Shown here: piece by piece, positions 24,494 to 32,055 of the stretch
How positions within the stretch are numbered: position 1 is the stretch's first letter
Layout: every line of letters begins with the position of its first letter
Assembly: GCA_017622175.1 (NCBI GenBank)
Contig: JAGARQ010000041.1
Coordinates: 1-44,713 of the forward strand
DNA: 44,713 bases
Direction of reading: 5' to 3'
Origin: Bacilli bacterium
GTDB lineage: Bacteria; Bacillota_I; Bacilli_A; RF39; UBA660
Notes under the pieces: model-generated
What the model was told of the DNA's origin: nothing
The model's database searches: none
What the model saw: only the letters and a program-made list of their open reading frames with translations
Program-made: the position numbers and the translations under genes

Positions 24494-25673
24494 AAACAAT
24501 ACCTACACCACTTAATAGAAGTATTAATCCCATAAAGTAAATAGTTTGAGCAACTCCCATTCCTGTATTAGGAACTTCTGGTGTATAGTCAAGTTGAATT
24601 GTTAGAGGATGATTTACATTTTTATTTAAAAGTTTAACATTAGCAACTTTTTGATATTCTCCAGATACATATTTATTAGCACCATAAGTTTTAAATTTAC
24701 CACTTACAGATATTTCTAATGTTTTATTTTCATCAGTAACTTTATCAACAGGTATTCTAACAAAGAACTTAGATGTTGGTGACATATTTTCTAAATCATT
24801 ATATTGATTACCACTTTCATCAACTAATATTGTTCCTTCTGGAACTTTAGAAAGATTAACTGAATACCCTTCAAAACTAGTAATATCTGTAGAACCAGCA
24901 CTACCAGTAACACTAATTAAATCAGTTTGATAAAATTTATTATCATTTGTTACTGAAATATTTTCTGATTTTTTACTAACAGATACTAGCATAACATGAT
25001 TTCTCATTGTTTTTGCTTTTTCAATTAACGTATTAATTCCAAATTGTTCATATAAAGACTTTCCTGCATCAGCAGTAATTACATAATTAGCACTAGAATC
25101 ATATAAACGATTTACATCTTTAACTTTCTCATTCCATGTAACAAAATCAGAGTTTTTAGGATCTCCAGTTTCATATAAATATGACCAAATTGCTGATTGA
25201 GTTAACCAAACTTGAATATTTTCAGCAAGTTCATTTCCATCTGCATCCTTAAATGGAACATTTGGATAAATTTTTGACATTAAATAAATAAGCCCGTAAT
25301 CACCAATTTCTTCTCCTGGTGTATATTCTTTTCCAACAGAATAAGTAACATTGTATTCAATACAGAATATTGGAATATCCGTATCAGTATAAAAACCTAA
25401 AATTGGTAAAACACCATCTTGACCACTTCTAGTTTCTCCAAGTAGACGCATAACATTTTCATCACCTTGCTTAGAAGTAAACTTCTCAGGTAATTGACCA
25501 GTTAAGTCTGCTGCAAATGATATTTGATTAAGTCCAAATACCATAAGTCCAACAATTCCAACAAATGCAATTACTACAAGAGCGGTCATTGAGCCCTTAT
25601 CATTTAATAATTTCTTAAAAAAAGATTGTTTTTTCGGACTCTTATCTCCAGAATCCATATAGATTTTTTCCAT
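24462..25673 (-). CDS. Thioester-domain surface adhesin with C-terminal sorting signal
   Basis: 403 residues. A cytosolic N-terminal leader and signal or anchor helix (MTALVVIAFVGIVGLMVFGL, 29-48) precede a thioester domain: Cys104 in PIFCIEYN and Gln159 in WLTQSAIW are the pair that form the internal Cys-Gln thioester in family adhesins, which can bind host amines covalently. One or two beta-sandwich stalk domains follow (about 210-365), then a sorting signal VPNTG at 367-371, a membrane helix and a short charged tail. VPNTG is a variant of LPxTG. AGGGGAT precedes the ATG and a TATAAT at 25700-25705 is the likely -10 of the operon. The thioester assignment rests on the two motifs; cross-linking is not shown. 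Confidence 0.85.
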   Translation of the reverse strand: MEKIYMDSGDKSPKKQSFFKKLLNDKGSMTALVVIAFVGIVGLMVFGLNQISFAADLTGQLPEKFTSKQGDENVMRLLGETRSGQDGVLPILGFYTDTDIPIFCIEYNVTYSVGKEYTPGEEIGDYGLIYLMSKIYPNVPFKDADGNELAENIQVWLTQSAIWSYLYETGDPKNSDFVTWNEKVKDVNRLYDSSANYVITADAGKSLYEQFGINTLIEKAKTMRNHVMLVSVSKKSENISVTNDNKFYQTDLISVTGSAGSTDITSFEGYSVNLSKVPEGTILVDESGNQYNDLENMSPTSKFFVRIPVDKVTDENKTLEISVSGKFKTYGANKYVSGEYQKVANVKLLNKNVNHPLTIQLDYTPEVPNTGMGVAQTIYFMGLILLLSGVGIVYANAKPKTDE

Positions 25674-25732
25674 TAAAAATCCCCTACCTTTACAAATTTA
25701 TTATAACATACTTTAAAAAAGTTAAAACAAAA

Positions 25733-26962
25733 TTATTCACCAATTGTAAAAATCGTTTCAATATTATCTAAATCAATTTTATCATTAACATAAAGTATTG
25801 CTAAAATATCTCCTTTTTTTACTTTATCTCCAATAAGTTTATTAAGCTTAATTCCAACTGTATGATCAACTTTATCTTCTTTAGTCTTTCTACCAGCACC
25901 AAGTTCAATTGAAAGTTTTCCAACTGCTAAAGCATCAATCTTTTTAATTACTCCATCAATAGGAGCTTTAATTCTTTGCGTTTTTTTAGAAACTTTCATT
26001 TTTTCTAAATGACCACCTTGTGCTTTAACAAGTTCCAAAAACTTTTCATAAGCTCTTCCTTTATTTAAACTTTCTAAAACCATTATTTTAGCATCTTGTT
26101 TAGAAATTTCTTTACCCATACTTACCATCTCAGAAGCAAGATCAATACATAAATCAGAAAGTACTGTTCCATATTGTCTTCCCTTTAATATTTCAATAGC
26201 TTCTAAAACTTCTAAACTATTTCCAGTACAATATCCAAGTGGTGTATTCATATCACTAATTACTGTACGAACTTCCCTTTGGTAAAAACTACCAATCTTT
26301 ACCATTAAGTCAGCTAGTTTTTTAGCTTCTTCTCTATTCTTTAAAAGAGCACCTTTACCAACTTTAATATCTATTAAAATTTTATCTGCTCCACCAGCAA
26401 TCTTCTTACTCATAATACTTGATGCAACAAGTGGAATTGATGAAACTGTAGCAGTAACATCACGAAGTGCATAAATAACTTTATCAATTGGTGTTAAATT
26501 AGCAGTTTGCGATGAAATACTAACACCAATCTTCTTTAACTGGCTTTTTACTTTTTCATCAGTTAAATTTACATTAAATCCTGGAATACTTTCTAGCTTA
26601 TCAATAGTACCACCTGTATAACCAAGACCTCTACCACTCATCTTAACCACCGGAACACCACAACTAGCAACAATAGGTGCAATTACTAAAGTAGTTTTAT
26701 CACCTATTCCACCAGTAGAATGTTTATCAACAATAATTCCAGCATCCCCAAAATCTAAAATATCTCCACTATCAATAAAAATCTTTGTTAAAGCAAATAT
26801 TTCTTCATCACTCATACCATTAATACAAATAGCCATTAGTAATGCTGACATTTGATAATCCTTTACAGTACCATTTAAATATCCATTAAATATAAAATCA
26901 AGTTCTTGATAACTAAGTTCCTTACCAAGACGTTTCTTATTTAGAACATCCACAACCACCAT
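25733..26962 (-). CDS. pdp: Pyrimidine-nucleoside (thymidine) phosphorylase
   Basis: Phosphorolysis of uridine, thymidine or deoxyuridine to base plus (deoxy)ribose-1-phosphate in pyrimidine salvage. 409 residues, slightly shorter than the usual 430-440. The family signature is VDKHSTGGIGDKTTLVIAPI, followed by KMSGRGLGYTGGTIDKLESI; the C-terminal small domain has the AGRKTKEDKVDHTVG segment. The N-terminal helical domain (DVLNKKRLGKELSYQELDFI) is intact. The start at 26962 is chosen because AAGGTG lies 6 bases upstream. It stands alone, with no deoC, cdd or punA next to it, so class (Pdp versus DeoA) is by similarity only. Confidence 0.93.
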   Translation of the reverse strand: MVVVDVLNKKRLGKELSYQELDFIFNGYLNGTVKDYQMSALLMAICINGMSDEEIFALTKIFIDSGDILDFGDAGIIVDKHSTGGIGDKTTLVIAPIVASCGVPVVKMSGRGLGYTGGTIDKLESIPGFNVNLTDEKVKSQLKKIGVSISSQTANLTPIDKVIYALRDVTATVSSIPLVASSIMSKKIAGGADKILIDIKVGKGALLKNREEAKKLADLMVKIGSFYQREVRTVISDMNTPLGYCTGNSLEVLEAIEILKGRQYGTVLSDLCIDLASEMVSMGKEISKQDAKIMVLESLNKGRAYEKFLELVKAQGGHLEKMKVSKKTQRIKAPIDGVIKKIDALAVGKLSIELGAGRKTKEDKVDHTVGIKLNKLIGDKVKKGDILAILYVNDKIDLDNIETIFTIGE

Positions 26963-27051
26963 GTTATACACCTTCTACTCTTTTATCTTATACTAAGTTT
27001 AATATATCATAAATATATAAAAATTACTAGTTACTAGTTACTTTTATAAAT

Positions 27052-27077
27052 AAAAAACAATCAGTTAAACTGATTGT
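27052..27077 (-). terminator. Terminator after the small membrane protein gene
   Basis: Minus-strand stem ACAATCAG / CTGATTGT with a short loop and a T run. Confidence 0.85.
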
Positions 27078-27080
27078 AAA

Positions 27081-27332
27081 TTACTTTTTCTTTTTACTTT
27101 TAATTTTTTTATTAGTACCAACAATTAATATTATAGGACAACCAAATAATACAACTAAAATTGGTACTGCAATTCTTAATAAAGAAATTACTTGATATAA
27201 AATAGATGTTTCAGGAATTGATAATGATACTGTAATTAGTGTTAAAAGAATCCACCATATAAACAAGTATAAAAATAAAATTCCTATTGATTTACCAACA
27301 CTTATTTCCTTCTTATCTTTTTTACGAGCCAT
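27081..27332 (-). CDS. Small two-helix membrane protein
   Basis: 83 residues: a basic N-terminus (ARKKDKKEISVGKS), two membrane helices (about 15-36 and 48-72) and a Lys-rich C-terminus (GTNKKIKSKKKK). Both ends should be cytosolic by the positive-inside rule. No family recognised. The start ATG at 27332 has a perfect AGGAGGTG 7 bases upstream. It lies 47 bases downstream of the methyltransferase cassette in the same direction, with no terminator between that I can see, so it may be cotranscribed. Confidence 0.65.
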   Translation of the reverse strand: MARKKDKKEISVGKSIGILFLYLFIWWILLTLITVSLSIPETSILYQVISLLRIAVPILVVLFGCPIILIVGTNKKIKSKKKK

Positions 27333-27379
27333 CTTGAAGCACCTCCTACTATACACATTATAACATACATTTATAAAAA

Positions 27380-27946
27380 TTAAAGATATTTATTATTTGA
27401 TGCAGCATTTAATCTATCATCTAATCTATCCGCAAAATCACTTTCATCACTATTAACAATCATCCAATCCATGGACTCAGCAAATAATAATATATCTGAT
27501 AACTTATCATCAAAATCCTCATCAACAGAACTTCCTGCAATTGCTCTTAATTCTCTAATCTCATCTAACGGTAAACCTATACCAACAACTCGATCCAAAG
27601 GAATTTCACCATCACTTCTCCATTCATCAATTAAATCAGTAAATGATGCACTACTTTCATCTTCTAAGTCATGATAATGTGCAGTTTTCGCTGCCTCTAT
27701 ATCAGGAGAAATAATAAAACAAAAAGCATGATTAATCCATCCCTCATAAGCAGTACCCATTCTATCTCCACCAGTATAACTATGCTCATCATTTTTTCGA
27801 TATAAACAAACATGTTCATATTCGTCTCCACTATATCCTACAGCACCTCTTGACTTAATCATCCCAGTATCCATAATTGTTAACATTGCTTCTAACGTTT
27901 CAATTTCTATTTTTTCTCCAACACCATGATAATAATATCTATCCAC
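27380..27946 (-). CDS. Unknown protein with an ADP-ribosyltransferase-like N-terminal pattern
   Basis: 188 residues, acidic, soluble. The N-terminus MDRYYYHGVGEKIEIETL followed by MLTIMDTGMIKSRGAVGYSG resembles the opening of ART-fold proteins (aromatic-His-Gly, then a helix and a Gly-Ile turn), and HAFCFIISPD would be a following strand; no catalytic Glu motif is clear, so this is a weak structural hint only. The rest is Asp/Glu-rich helix. The start is GTG at 27946, with AGGTGAT 4 bases upstream overlapping the stop of the methyltransferase gene, so translation is coupled. Third gene of a tight cassette. Confidence 0.65.
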   Translation of the reverse strand: MDRYYYHGVGEKIEIETLEAMLTIMDTGMIKSRGAVGYSGDEYEHVCLYRKNDEHSYTGGDRMGTAYEGWINHAFCFIISPDIEAAKTAHYHDLEDESSASFTDLIDEWRSDGEIPLDRVVGIGLPLDEIRELRAIAGSSVDEDFDDKLSDILLFAESMDWMIVNSDESDFADRLDDRLNAASNNKYL

Positions 27947-27955
27947 TTTAATCAC

Positions 27956-28567
27956 CTAAACTTTTTTATAAAAATAGTACTTCCAATGATCATCATGAGC
28001 AATCATTTCTTCAATAAAAACAAATTTTCCATTTATTTTCTCTTCTATAAACTCTTTTGAAAAACCATATACTTCTCTATCATAATCTTGATTACCAATT
28101 GTCTTATAACTAGCATCTAGCTTTCCAATTTCATTACGCACCACCATACATAAATAACCATCATCATTTAAAATATCATATATTCTTTTAAAACATAGTT
28201 CTAAACTATCTTCTGGAATATGAATTATAGACGCAATAGCAACAATACTATCAAACTTACCTAAATAAGTCAAATCATTTAACATATCATCACAAAAAAA
28301 CGCAATGTCATTATTTCTTTCTTTAGCAATATCAATACAATTTTTACTAAAATCAAGACCAACTGGATTAAGACCTAATTCTTTCATTCTACGAGTTTCA
28401 TAGCCAGAATTACAGCCCAAATCCAAAACTCTAGCTCCATTAGGTAACATACTTGCAACTTTCTTTAAAAAAGGCATCATCATAGTATTATCATACCACT
28501 CATCAGTCCACATCATCGCAGTATCATCATAAAATTCTTTTACACCTTTTACATTATTTTTTTCCAT
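27956..28567 (-). CDS. Class I SAM-dependent methyltransferase
   Basis: 203 residues. Motif I is VLDLGCNSGYETRRM near 45-59, the acidic end of strand 2 is NPVGLDFS, motif II lies in FDSIVAIASIIHIPED, and the post-motif strand in GYLCMVVRNEIG. This is the small-molecule or protein methyltransferase fold of the UbiE/Tam type; the substrate cannot be read from sequence. ATG at 28567 has AAAGGT upstream and lies 14 bases inside the 3' end of the preceding gene; a longer start at 28591 is possible. It is the middle gene of a cassette with two unrecognised proteins. Confidence 0.85.
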   Translation of the reverse strand: MEKNNVKGVKEFYDDTAMMWTDEWYDNTMMMPFLKKVASMLPNGARVLDLGCNSGYETRRMKELGLNPVGLDFSKNCIDIAKERNNDIAFFCDDMLNDLTYLGKFDSIVAIASIIHIPEDSLELCFKRIYDILNDDGYLCMVVRNEIGKLDASYKTIGNQDYDREVYGFSKEFIEEKINGKFVFIEEMIAHDDHWKYYFYKKV

Positions 28568-29876
28568 TACCATTACCTTTTTCTCCATCATTAACTTTCT
28601 TATCTGACATTAATACATTAATAACTCTATTTCTAAGTTCATTTTCCCATTCTGGTATATTTAAATTTGGCATTGTTAAACCACCTAAACTAGAATCAGA
28701 AAAATGAGAAATATATTTCATACCAGTAGCCTCAGAATCTATTCCTTCAAATAACTCTTCAGTTACAGAATAACCATGTTTTTCTAATATTGGTAAGACA
28801 AATTCCTTATATTGAGAAACACTTACATCTAAAAAACCAGGAGTCGCATAAGCTCCACATGCTCTAAGTAAAAACATCATAGTGTCAACAGGCATATCAA
28901 TATCATTTGCTTTATTATATTCAACCAAAGCAATTAATGCTTCATATTCTCTTTTCCACATTCTTCTTGCCATATATTTAGATTCAGAATGAAGTTGTGA
29001 ACCAAATCTTCCAGTTAAAACCGAATAATCTTTCTCTTTCAATAATTCATTCAATTCCTTATTATCATGACTTTCTGGTAATCTATCTGATGGTCTATCC
29101 CATCCATAAGTACCATAAGGTTCTACTTTTTTACCCATATATAAAATCATATTATTAATAGCTAAATTCAAAGGAACACCATCATATTCAATAATCAAAG
29201 CATTAGGATTACTCTTTTGCAATTCCTCTCTTTCACCAAGTGGGCAAAATAATATATAATCATCACCAAGTTCAGCATCACCATCAATATAAGTATCTTC
29301 ACTTTTTACATCTAAAATTTTACTTCTATCTAACTTATCAAGTCCTAGCATAACTGCATACTTATAGCTATCCCAATCATTACCAACACCATGATTTTCA
29401 ACAGGACAATTAAGCGTAAAATGAATTGTATCACTACCACTAGGATAAAATACATGATGCATTTTATCAGTAGCTGGATCTCTAAATGTAATTTCTCCAC
29501 CATCACCATTAGATTCCTTTGTTAATATCTTGTCACCAACTGGAGGAATTACTGTTTTGTGAACCGCAACCAAATCAGATATTTCTCTAAAAGGATGTGG
29601 ATTATCCCTACTATTAGGCATATCTTTACCAAGTATTATTGCTGTATCATAAGGATTTATAACTAAAGGAATCTTTCCAGATTTAGCTAAAGAAATCATT
29701 TCTGATATAATTCTTTTACTTAAAATGATTCTTCCTGGATATTCCTCACTAAAAGCCTCAGAAATAAATAAATTATATTCATCAATTGCTTTTTCTTTTT
29801 CAGCATCGCTAATCAATGGCGAAGCCATAATTTCTTCAACTCTTCTTAATTTATAATCAATATATTCCTTAATCAT
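28554..29876 (-). CDS. Unrecognised 440-residue protein, first gene of the methyltransferase cassette
   Basis: Soluble, no signal peptide. N-terminal helices (KLRRVEEIMASPLISDAEKE) are followed by a mixed alpha/beta core with IPLVINPYDTAIILGKDMPN, the His-rich segments KMHHVFYPSGSDTIHFTLNC and PVENHGVGNDWDSYKYAVML, then DYILFCPLGEREELQ, a helical second half (SESKYMARRMWKREYEAL), and a Gly/Asn/Lys tail EKGNGNGKK. The HFTLN and VENHG stretches have the look of an active-site or ligand region, but I cannot place them in a family. AGGAGATATTT precedes the ATG and an extended -10 (TGATATAAT) lies upstream at 29900-29908. Confidence 0.75.
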   Translation of the reverse strand: MIKEYIDYKLRRVEEIMASPLISDAEKEKAIDEYNLFISEAFSEEYPGRIILSKRIISEMISLAKSGKIPLVINPYDTAIILGKDMPNSRDNPHPFREISDLVAVHKTVIPPVGDKILTKESNGDGGEITFRDPATDKMHHVFYPSGSDTIHFTLNCPVENHGVGNDWDSYKYAVMLGLDKLDRSKILDVKSEDTYIDGDAELGDDYILFCPLGEREELQKSNPNALIIEYDGVPLNLAINNMILYMGKKVEPYGTYGWDRPSDRLPESHDNKELNELLKEKDYSVLTGRFGSQLHSESKYMARRMWKREYEALIALVEYNKANDIDMPVDTMMFLLRACGAYATPGFLDVSVSQYKEFVLPILEKHGYSVTEELFEGIDSEATGMKYISHFSDSSLGGLTMPNLNIPEWENELRNRVINVLMSDKKVNDGEKGNGNGKK

Positions 29877-29913
29877 AAATATCTCCTACTTTCACATAAA
29901 TTATATCATAACA

Positions 29914-29941
29914 AATAAAAAAACAGATTATTAATCTGTTT
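29914..29941 (-). terminator. Terminator after the lipoprotein gene
   Basis: Minus-strand stem AAACAGATT / AATCTGTTT with an AAT loop followed by T run; bounds the methyltransferase cassette on its upstream side. Confidence 0.85.
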
Positions 29942-30447
29942 TATTTACAAGAATATCCTGATAAGCTTCTCTTCTTAAATTCTTCAAAAGATAACCCTTT
30001 TACATTATATAAAGCATCATCATCAGAATCATACATATCTCCTAATTGACTTTTTAATTTAGAATAATCTAACTTTTCATAATCAACAGTTGTAGTTGCT
30101 TTAATAGAACTATCACTATGTTTTTCATAAGAAACACTTACACCTTCAACTGCATTTATAGCATCAGCTAATAGTTCTCCAAAAGATAATGTAAAATCAA
30201 CTAAAGTTGGATCAGTCTCAATAATAGATGTTGACTTAGCACTTAATACTTTAGAACTATCATATGTCACAACCATTTCTTCTGTTGTCTTATATCCATC
30301 TTCATCTACTTCTTCATGTGTACAAGTTACGGTCTTCGTTGAAGAAAATAATCCACCAGAATTATTGCTTCCAGTAACATCACTACCACATCCTGTTAAT
30401 AAAATAACTCCTAATAATAAACTAATTCCCAATAAAATCTTTTTCAT
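29941..30447 (-). CDS. Lipoprotein, YehR/DUF1307-like
   Basis: 168 residues: lipoprotein signal with lipobox LLTGC (Cys20), a Gly/Ser/Asn-rich spacer, and a domain from about 38 with TVTCTHEEVDEDGYKTTEEM and VVTYDSSKVLSAKSTSII, a pattern seen in YehR-like lipoproteins (DUF1307). Surface-anchored, role unknown. AAGGAG lies before the ATG. Single gene with its own terminator. Confidence 0.8.
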   Translation of the reverse strand: MKKILLGISLLLGVILLTGCGSDVTGSNNSGGLFSSTKTVTCTHEEVDEDGYKTTEEMVVTYDSSKVLSAKSTSIIETDPTLVDFTLSFGELLADAINAVEGVSVSYEKHSDSSIKATTTVDYEKLDYSKLKSQLGDMYDSDDDALYNVKGLSFEEFKKRSLSGYSCK

Positions 30448-30515
30448 AATTAATACTCCTTCTCTTATGATTTAATTATAATACAAAATGCATCAAATAC
30501 CATAAAAACTTATTT

Positions 30516-30959
30516 TTATTTTACACAATCAATATAATAAAGTTTCTCTCCACACTTTAAATCTTCAACGTATATTGCACCAAACTTTTCATAATAATTA
30601 TTTAAATCTGTTTTTAAATAAATTCTTTTATAGCCCAGTTTAATTGCTTCTTCAATTATCATTTCATTTAATACTTTAGAATAACCATTGCCTCTATATT
30701 CTTCTTTTACATACATAGTCGCATACCAAGGAGATAAATCTTTTCTTTCATCACCATCATATTTAAATAGTGAAATAAATCCAATAAGTTTTCTGTCTTC
30801 AACTATTCCCAAAACACTTATTACTTTATCTCCAGATAATATTAAATTTATCTTATCTTGTATTTCAATATTATTCTTAGGTTTTCCCCATTCCAATGCA
30901 CACAATTCTACATATTCCTTTAAAAATGATAAATCCGTTTTCAAATCCACTTTAATCAT
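30516..30959 (-). CDS. GNAT-family N-acetyltransferase
   Basis: 147 residues. The acetyl-CoA binding motif A is MYVKEEYRGNGYSKVLNEMI (RGNGYS matching Q/RxxGxG/A), preceded by the strand IGFISLFKYDG and followed by GYKRIYLKTDLNNYYEKFGA, the typical motif B ending in YEKFGF/A. Substrate unknown. GGTGATGAT lies just before the ATG. Confidence 0.9.
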   Translation of the reverse strand: MIKVDLKTDLSFLKEYVELCALEWGKPKNNIEIQDKINLILSGDKVISVLGIVEDRKLIGFISLFKYDGDERKDLSPWYATMYVKEEYRGNGYSKVLNEMIIEEAIKLGYKRIYLKTDLNNYYEKFGAIYVEDLKCGEKLYYIDCVK

Positions 30960-31004
30960 ATCATCACCATAATTATCATATCATAAAATACAATTAATAA
31001 TCCA

Positions 31005-31034
31005 TTAACAAACATAATATTAATATGTTATAAT
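31005..31034 (+). promoter_or_regulatory. SigA-type promoter of the 31056 gene
   Basis: TTAACA and TATAAT separated by 18 bases, 21 bases before the ATG at 31056. Confidence 0.7.
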
Positions 31035-31055
31035 GAACATAGTGAGGTGAATAAA

Positions 31056-31541
31056 ATGAGTTTAAAAGAAAGACTTATTAATTTAAAAAACAAATTACTT
31101 AGAAAAAAAGAAATGGAAAAACCAAAACCAAAATATAACATCGAAGAAAGTAATAAAAAACAATTAGAAAGAAAGAATCAACAATGTGATTCCTTAATTG
31201 AACAATTAGAAAATTCAGAACAACTTGTATATACAACAGAAGATAACGAACAAATAACTATATCAGAAGAAACAAAAGAACATTTTCTAACAGTATTAAG
31301 AGAATATAGAAAAGAAGACTTCATAAGATATACTATTTTTACTGAAGAAACAGAATATGCAAGTTTCAAATATTATTTAGACTCTGATGAAAAAGGTATT
31401 AGTTTAACATCGAGAACATATGACCATCCAATAGCCGCAGCATCACACAAACATTATTATAATCCAGCAGAAATGTTATATAGATTTTCATTGCTAGACG
31501 TTAATACAAAATCAGACAGCAAAGGAAGTTCAAAAAAATAA
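31056..31541 (+). CDS. Unknown charged protein
   Basis: 161 residues, soluble, not recognised. The first third is a Lys/Glu-rich helix likely to form a coiled coil (LKERLINLKNKLLRKKEMEK, then NKKQLERKNQQCDSLIEQLE), the middle looks like a small alpha/beta domain (EETKEHFLTVLREYRKEDFI, YASFKYYLDSDEKGISLTSR), and the end is a Ser/Lys tail KSDSKGSSKK. ATG at 31056 has GAGGTGA 6 bases upstream and a good promoter. Divergent from the GNAT gene and converging on ssb through a shared terminator. Confidence 0.65.
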   Translation: MSLKERLINLKNKLLRKKEMEKPKPKYNIEESNKKQLERKNQQCDSLIEQLENSEQLVYTTEDNEQITISEETKEHFLTVLREYRKEDFIRYTIFTEETEYASFKYYLDSDEKGISLTSRTYDHPIAAASHKHYYNPAEMLYRFSLLDVNTKSDSKGSSKK

Positions 31542-31567
31542 AAAAGCAGATTATTCATCTGCTTTTT
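31541..31567. terminator. Bidirectional terminator between the 31056 gene and ssb
   Basis: Stem AAAAAGCAGAT / ATCTGCTTTTT with a TATTC loop. The ssb stop lies in the loop and the plus-strand gene ends at its edge. Confidence 0.88.
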
Positions 31568-31892
31568 CTTCTGGTTTTTTATTTGATAAAAATGTTATTT
31601 TTTCAGCAATAATTTCCATTAAATATTCTGTCTTATCATCTTTTTCAACTGTTCTTGATTGTACTCTACCTTTTACTCCAACAATATCTCCTTTTTCACA
31701 ATATTCCTTAGTATTTTCCGCAATATTATCAAATGCAACACAATCAATAAAGTCTGTATCATAACCTCCTTCCATATTCTTAAAACTTCTTGGAATAGCC
31801 AAAGAAATAGTCGCTACCTTAACCCCCTTATCCGATTTATTAACAGTAATATTTCTAGTTAATCTTCCTACTAAAACTATTTGATTAAGTAT
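31551..31892 (-). CDS. ssbB: SsbB-like single-stranded DNA-binding protein with ATA start
   Basis: 113 residues if begun at ATA (31892-31890), exactly the length of B. subtilis SsbB. The OB fold reads LNQIVLVGRLTRNITV, VATISLAIPRSFKN, TDFIDCVAFDNIAEN, YCEKGDIVGVKGRVQSR and YLMEIIAEKITFLSNKK, and it ends PEEKADE without the DDDIPF tip of replicative SsbA, as in SsbB, which protects incoming DNA in competence. The initiator position that is Met in homologues is ATA here, 7 bases after a perfect AAAGGAGG; the only canonical in-frame start is a TTG 33 codons later, which would remove the first strands of the OB fold. A sequence error of one base is the alternative. Confidence 0.85.
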   Translation of the reverse strand: MLNQIVLVGRLTRNITVNKSDKGVKVATISLAIPRSFKNMEGGYDTDFIDCVAFDNIAENTKEYCEKGDIVGVKGRVQSRTVEKDDKTEYLMEIIAEKITFLSNKKPEEKADE

Positions 31893-31915
31893 ATTATCAC
31901 CTCCTTTCGAGAGGT

Positions 31916-31944
31916 ATAATACTTTAATAAAAAGACATAATCAA
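31916..31944 (-). promoter_or_regulatory. Promoter of ssbB
   Basis: Minus-strand TTGATT and TATTAT with a 17-base spacer; predicted start of transcription near 31909, giving a leader of about 16 bases to the ATA. Confidence 0.65.
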
Positions 31945-31981
31945 ATCACCAATTCTATAAATTAAAAATACTTTCAACCAC

Positions 31982-32018
31982 AAAAAAATGAAATCTTCTA
32001 ACAGAAAATTTCATTTTT
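31982..32018 (-). terminator. Terminator after sufB
   Basis: Minus-strand stem AAATGAAAT / ATTTCATTT, extended inward by TTTCT / AGAAG around GTT, then seven T. Ends the SUF operon. Confidence 0.8.
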
Positions 32019-32055
32019 ATTATCATATTTTATCAAATAAACAACTTCACTACTT

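Noticed and set aside
31896-31917. A hairpin ACCTC / GAGGT that would hide the ssbB ribosome binding site
   Set aside because: The promoter places the transcript start within or after the left arm, so the hairpin would not form in the RNA.
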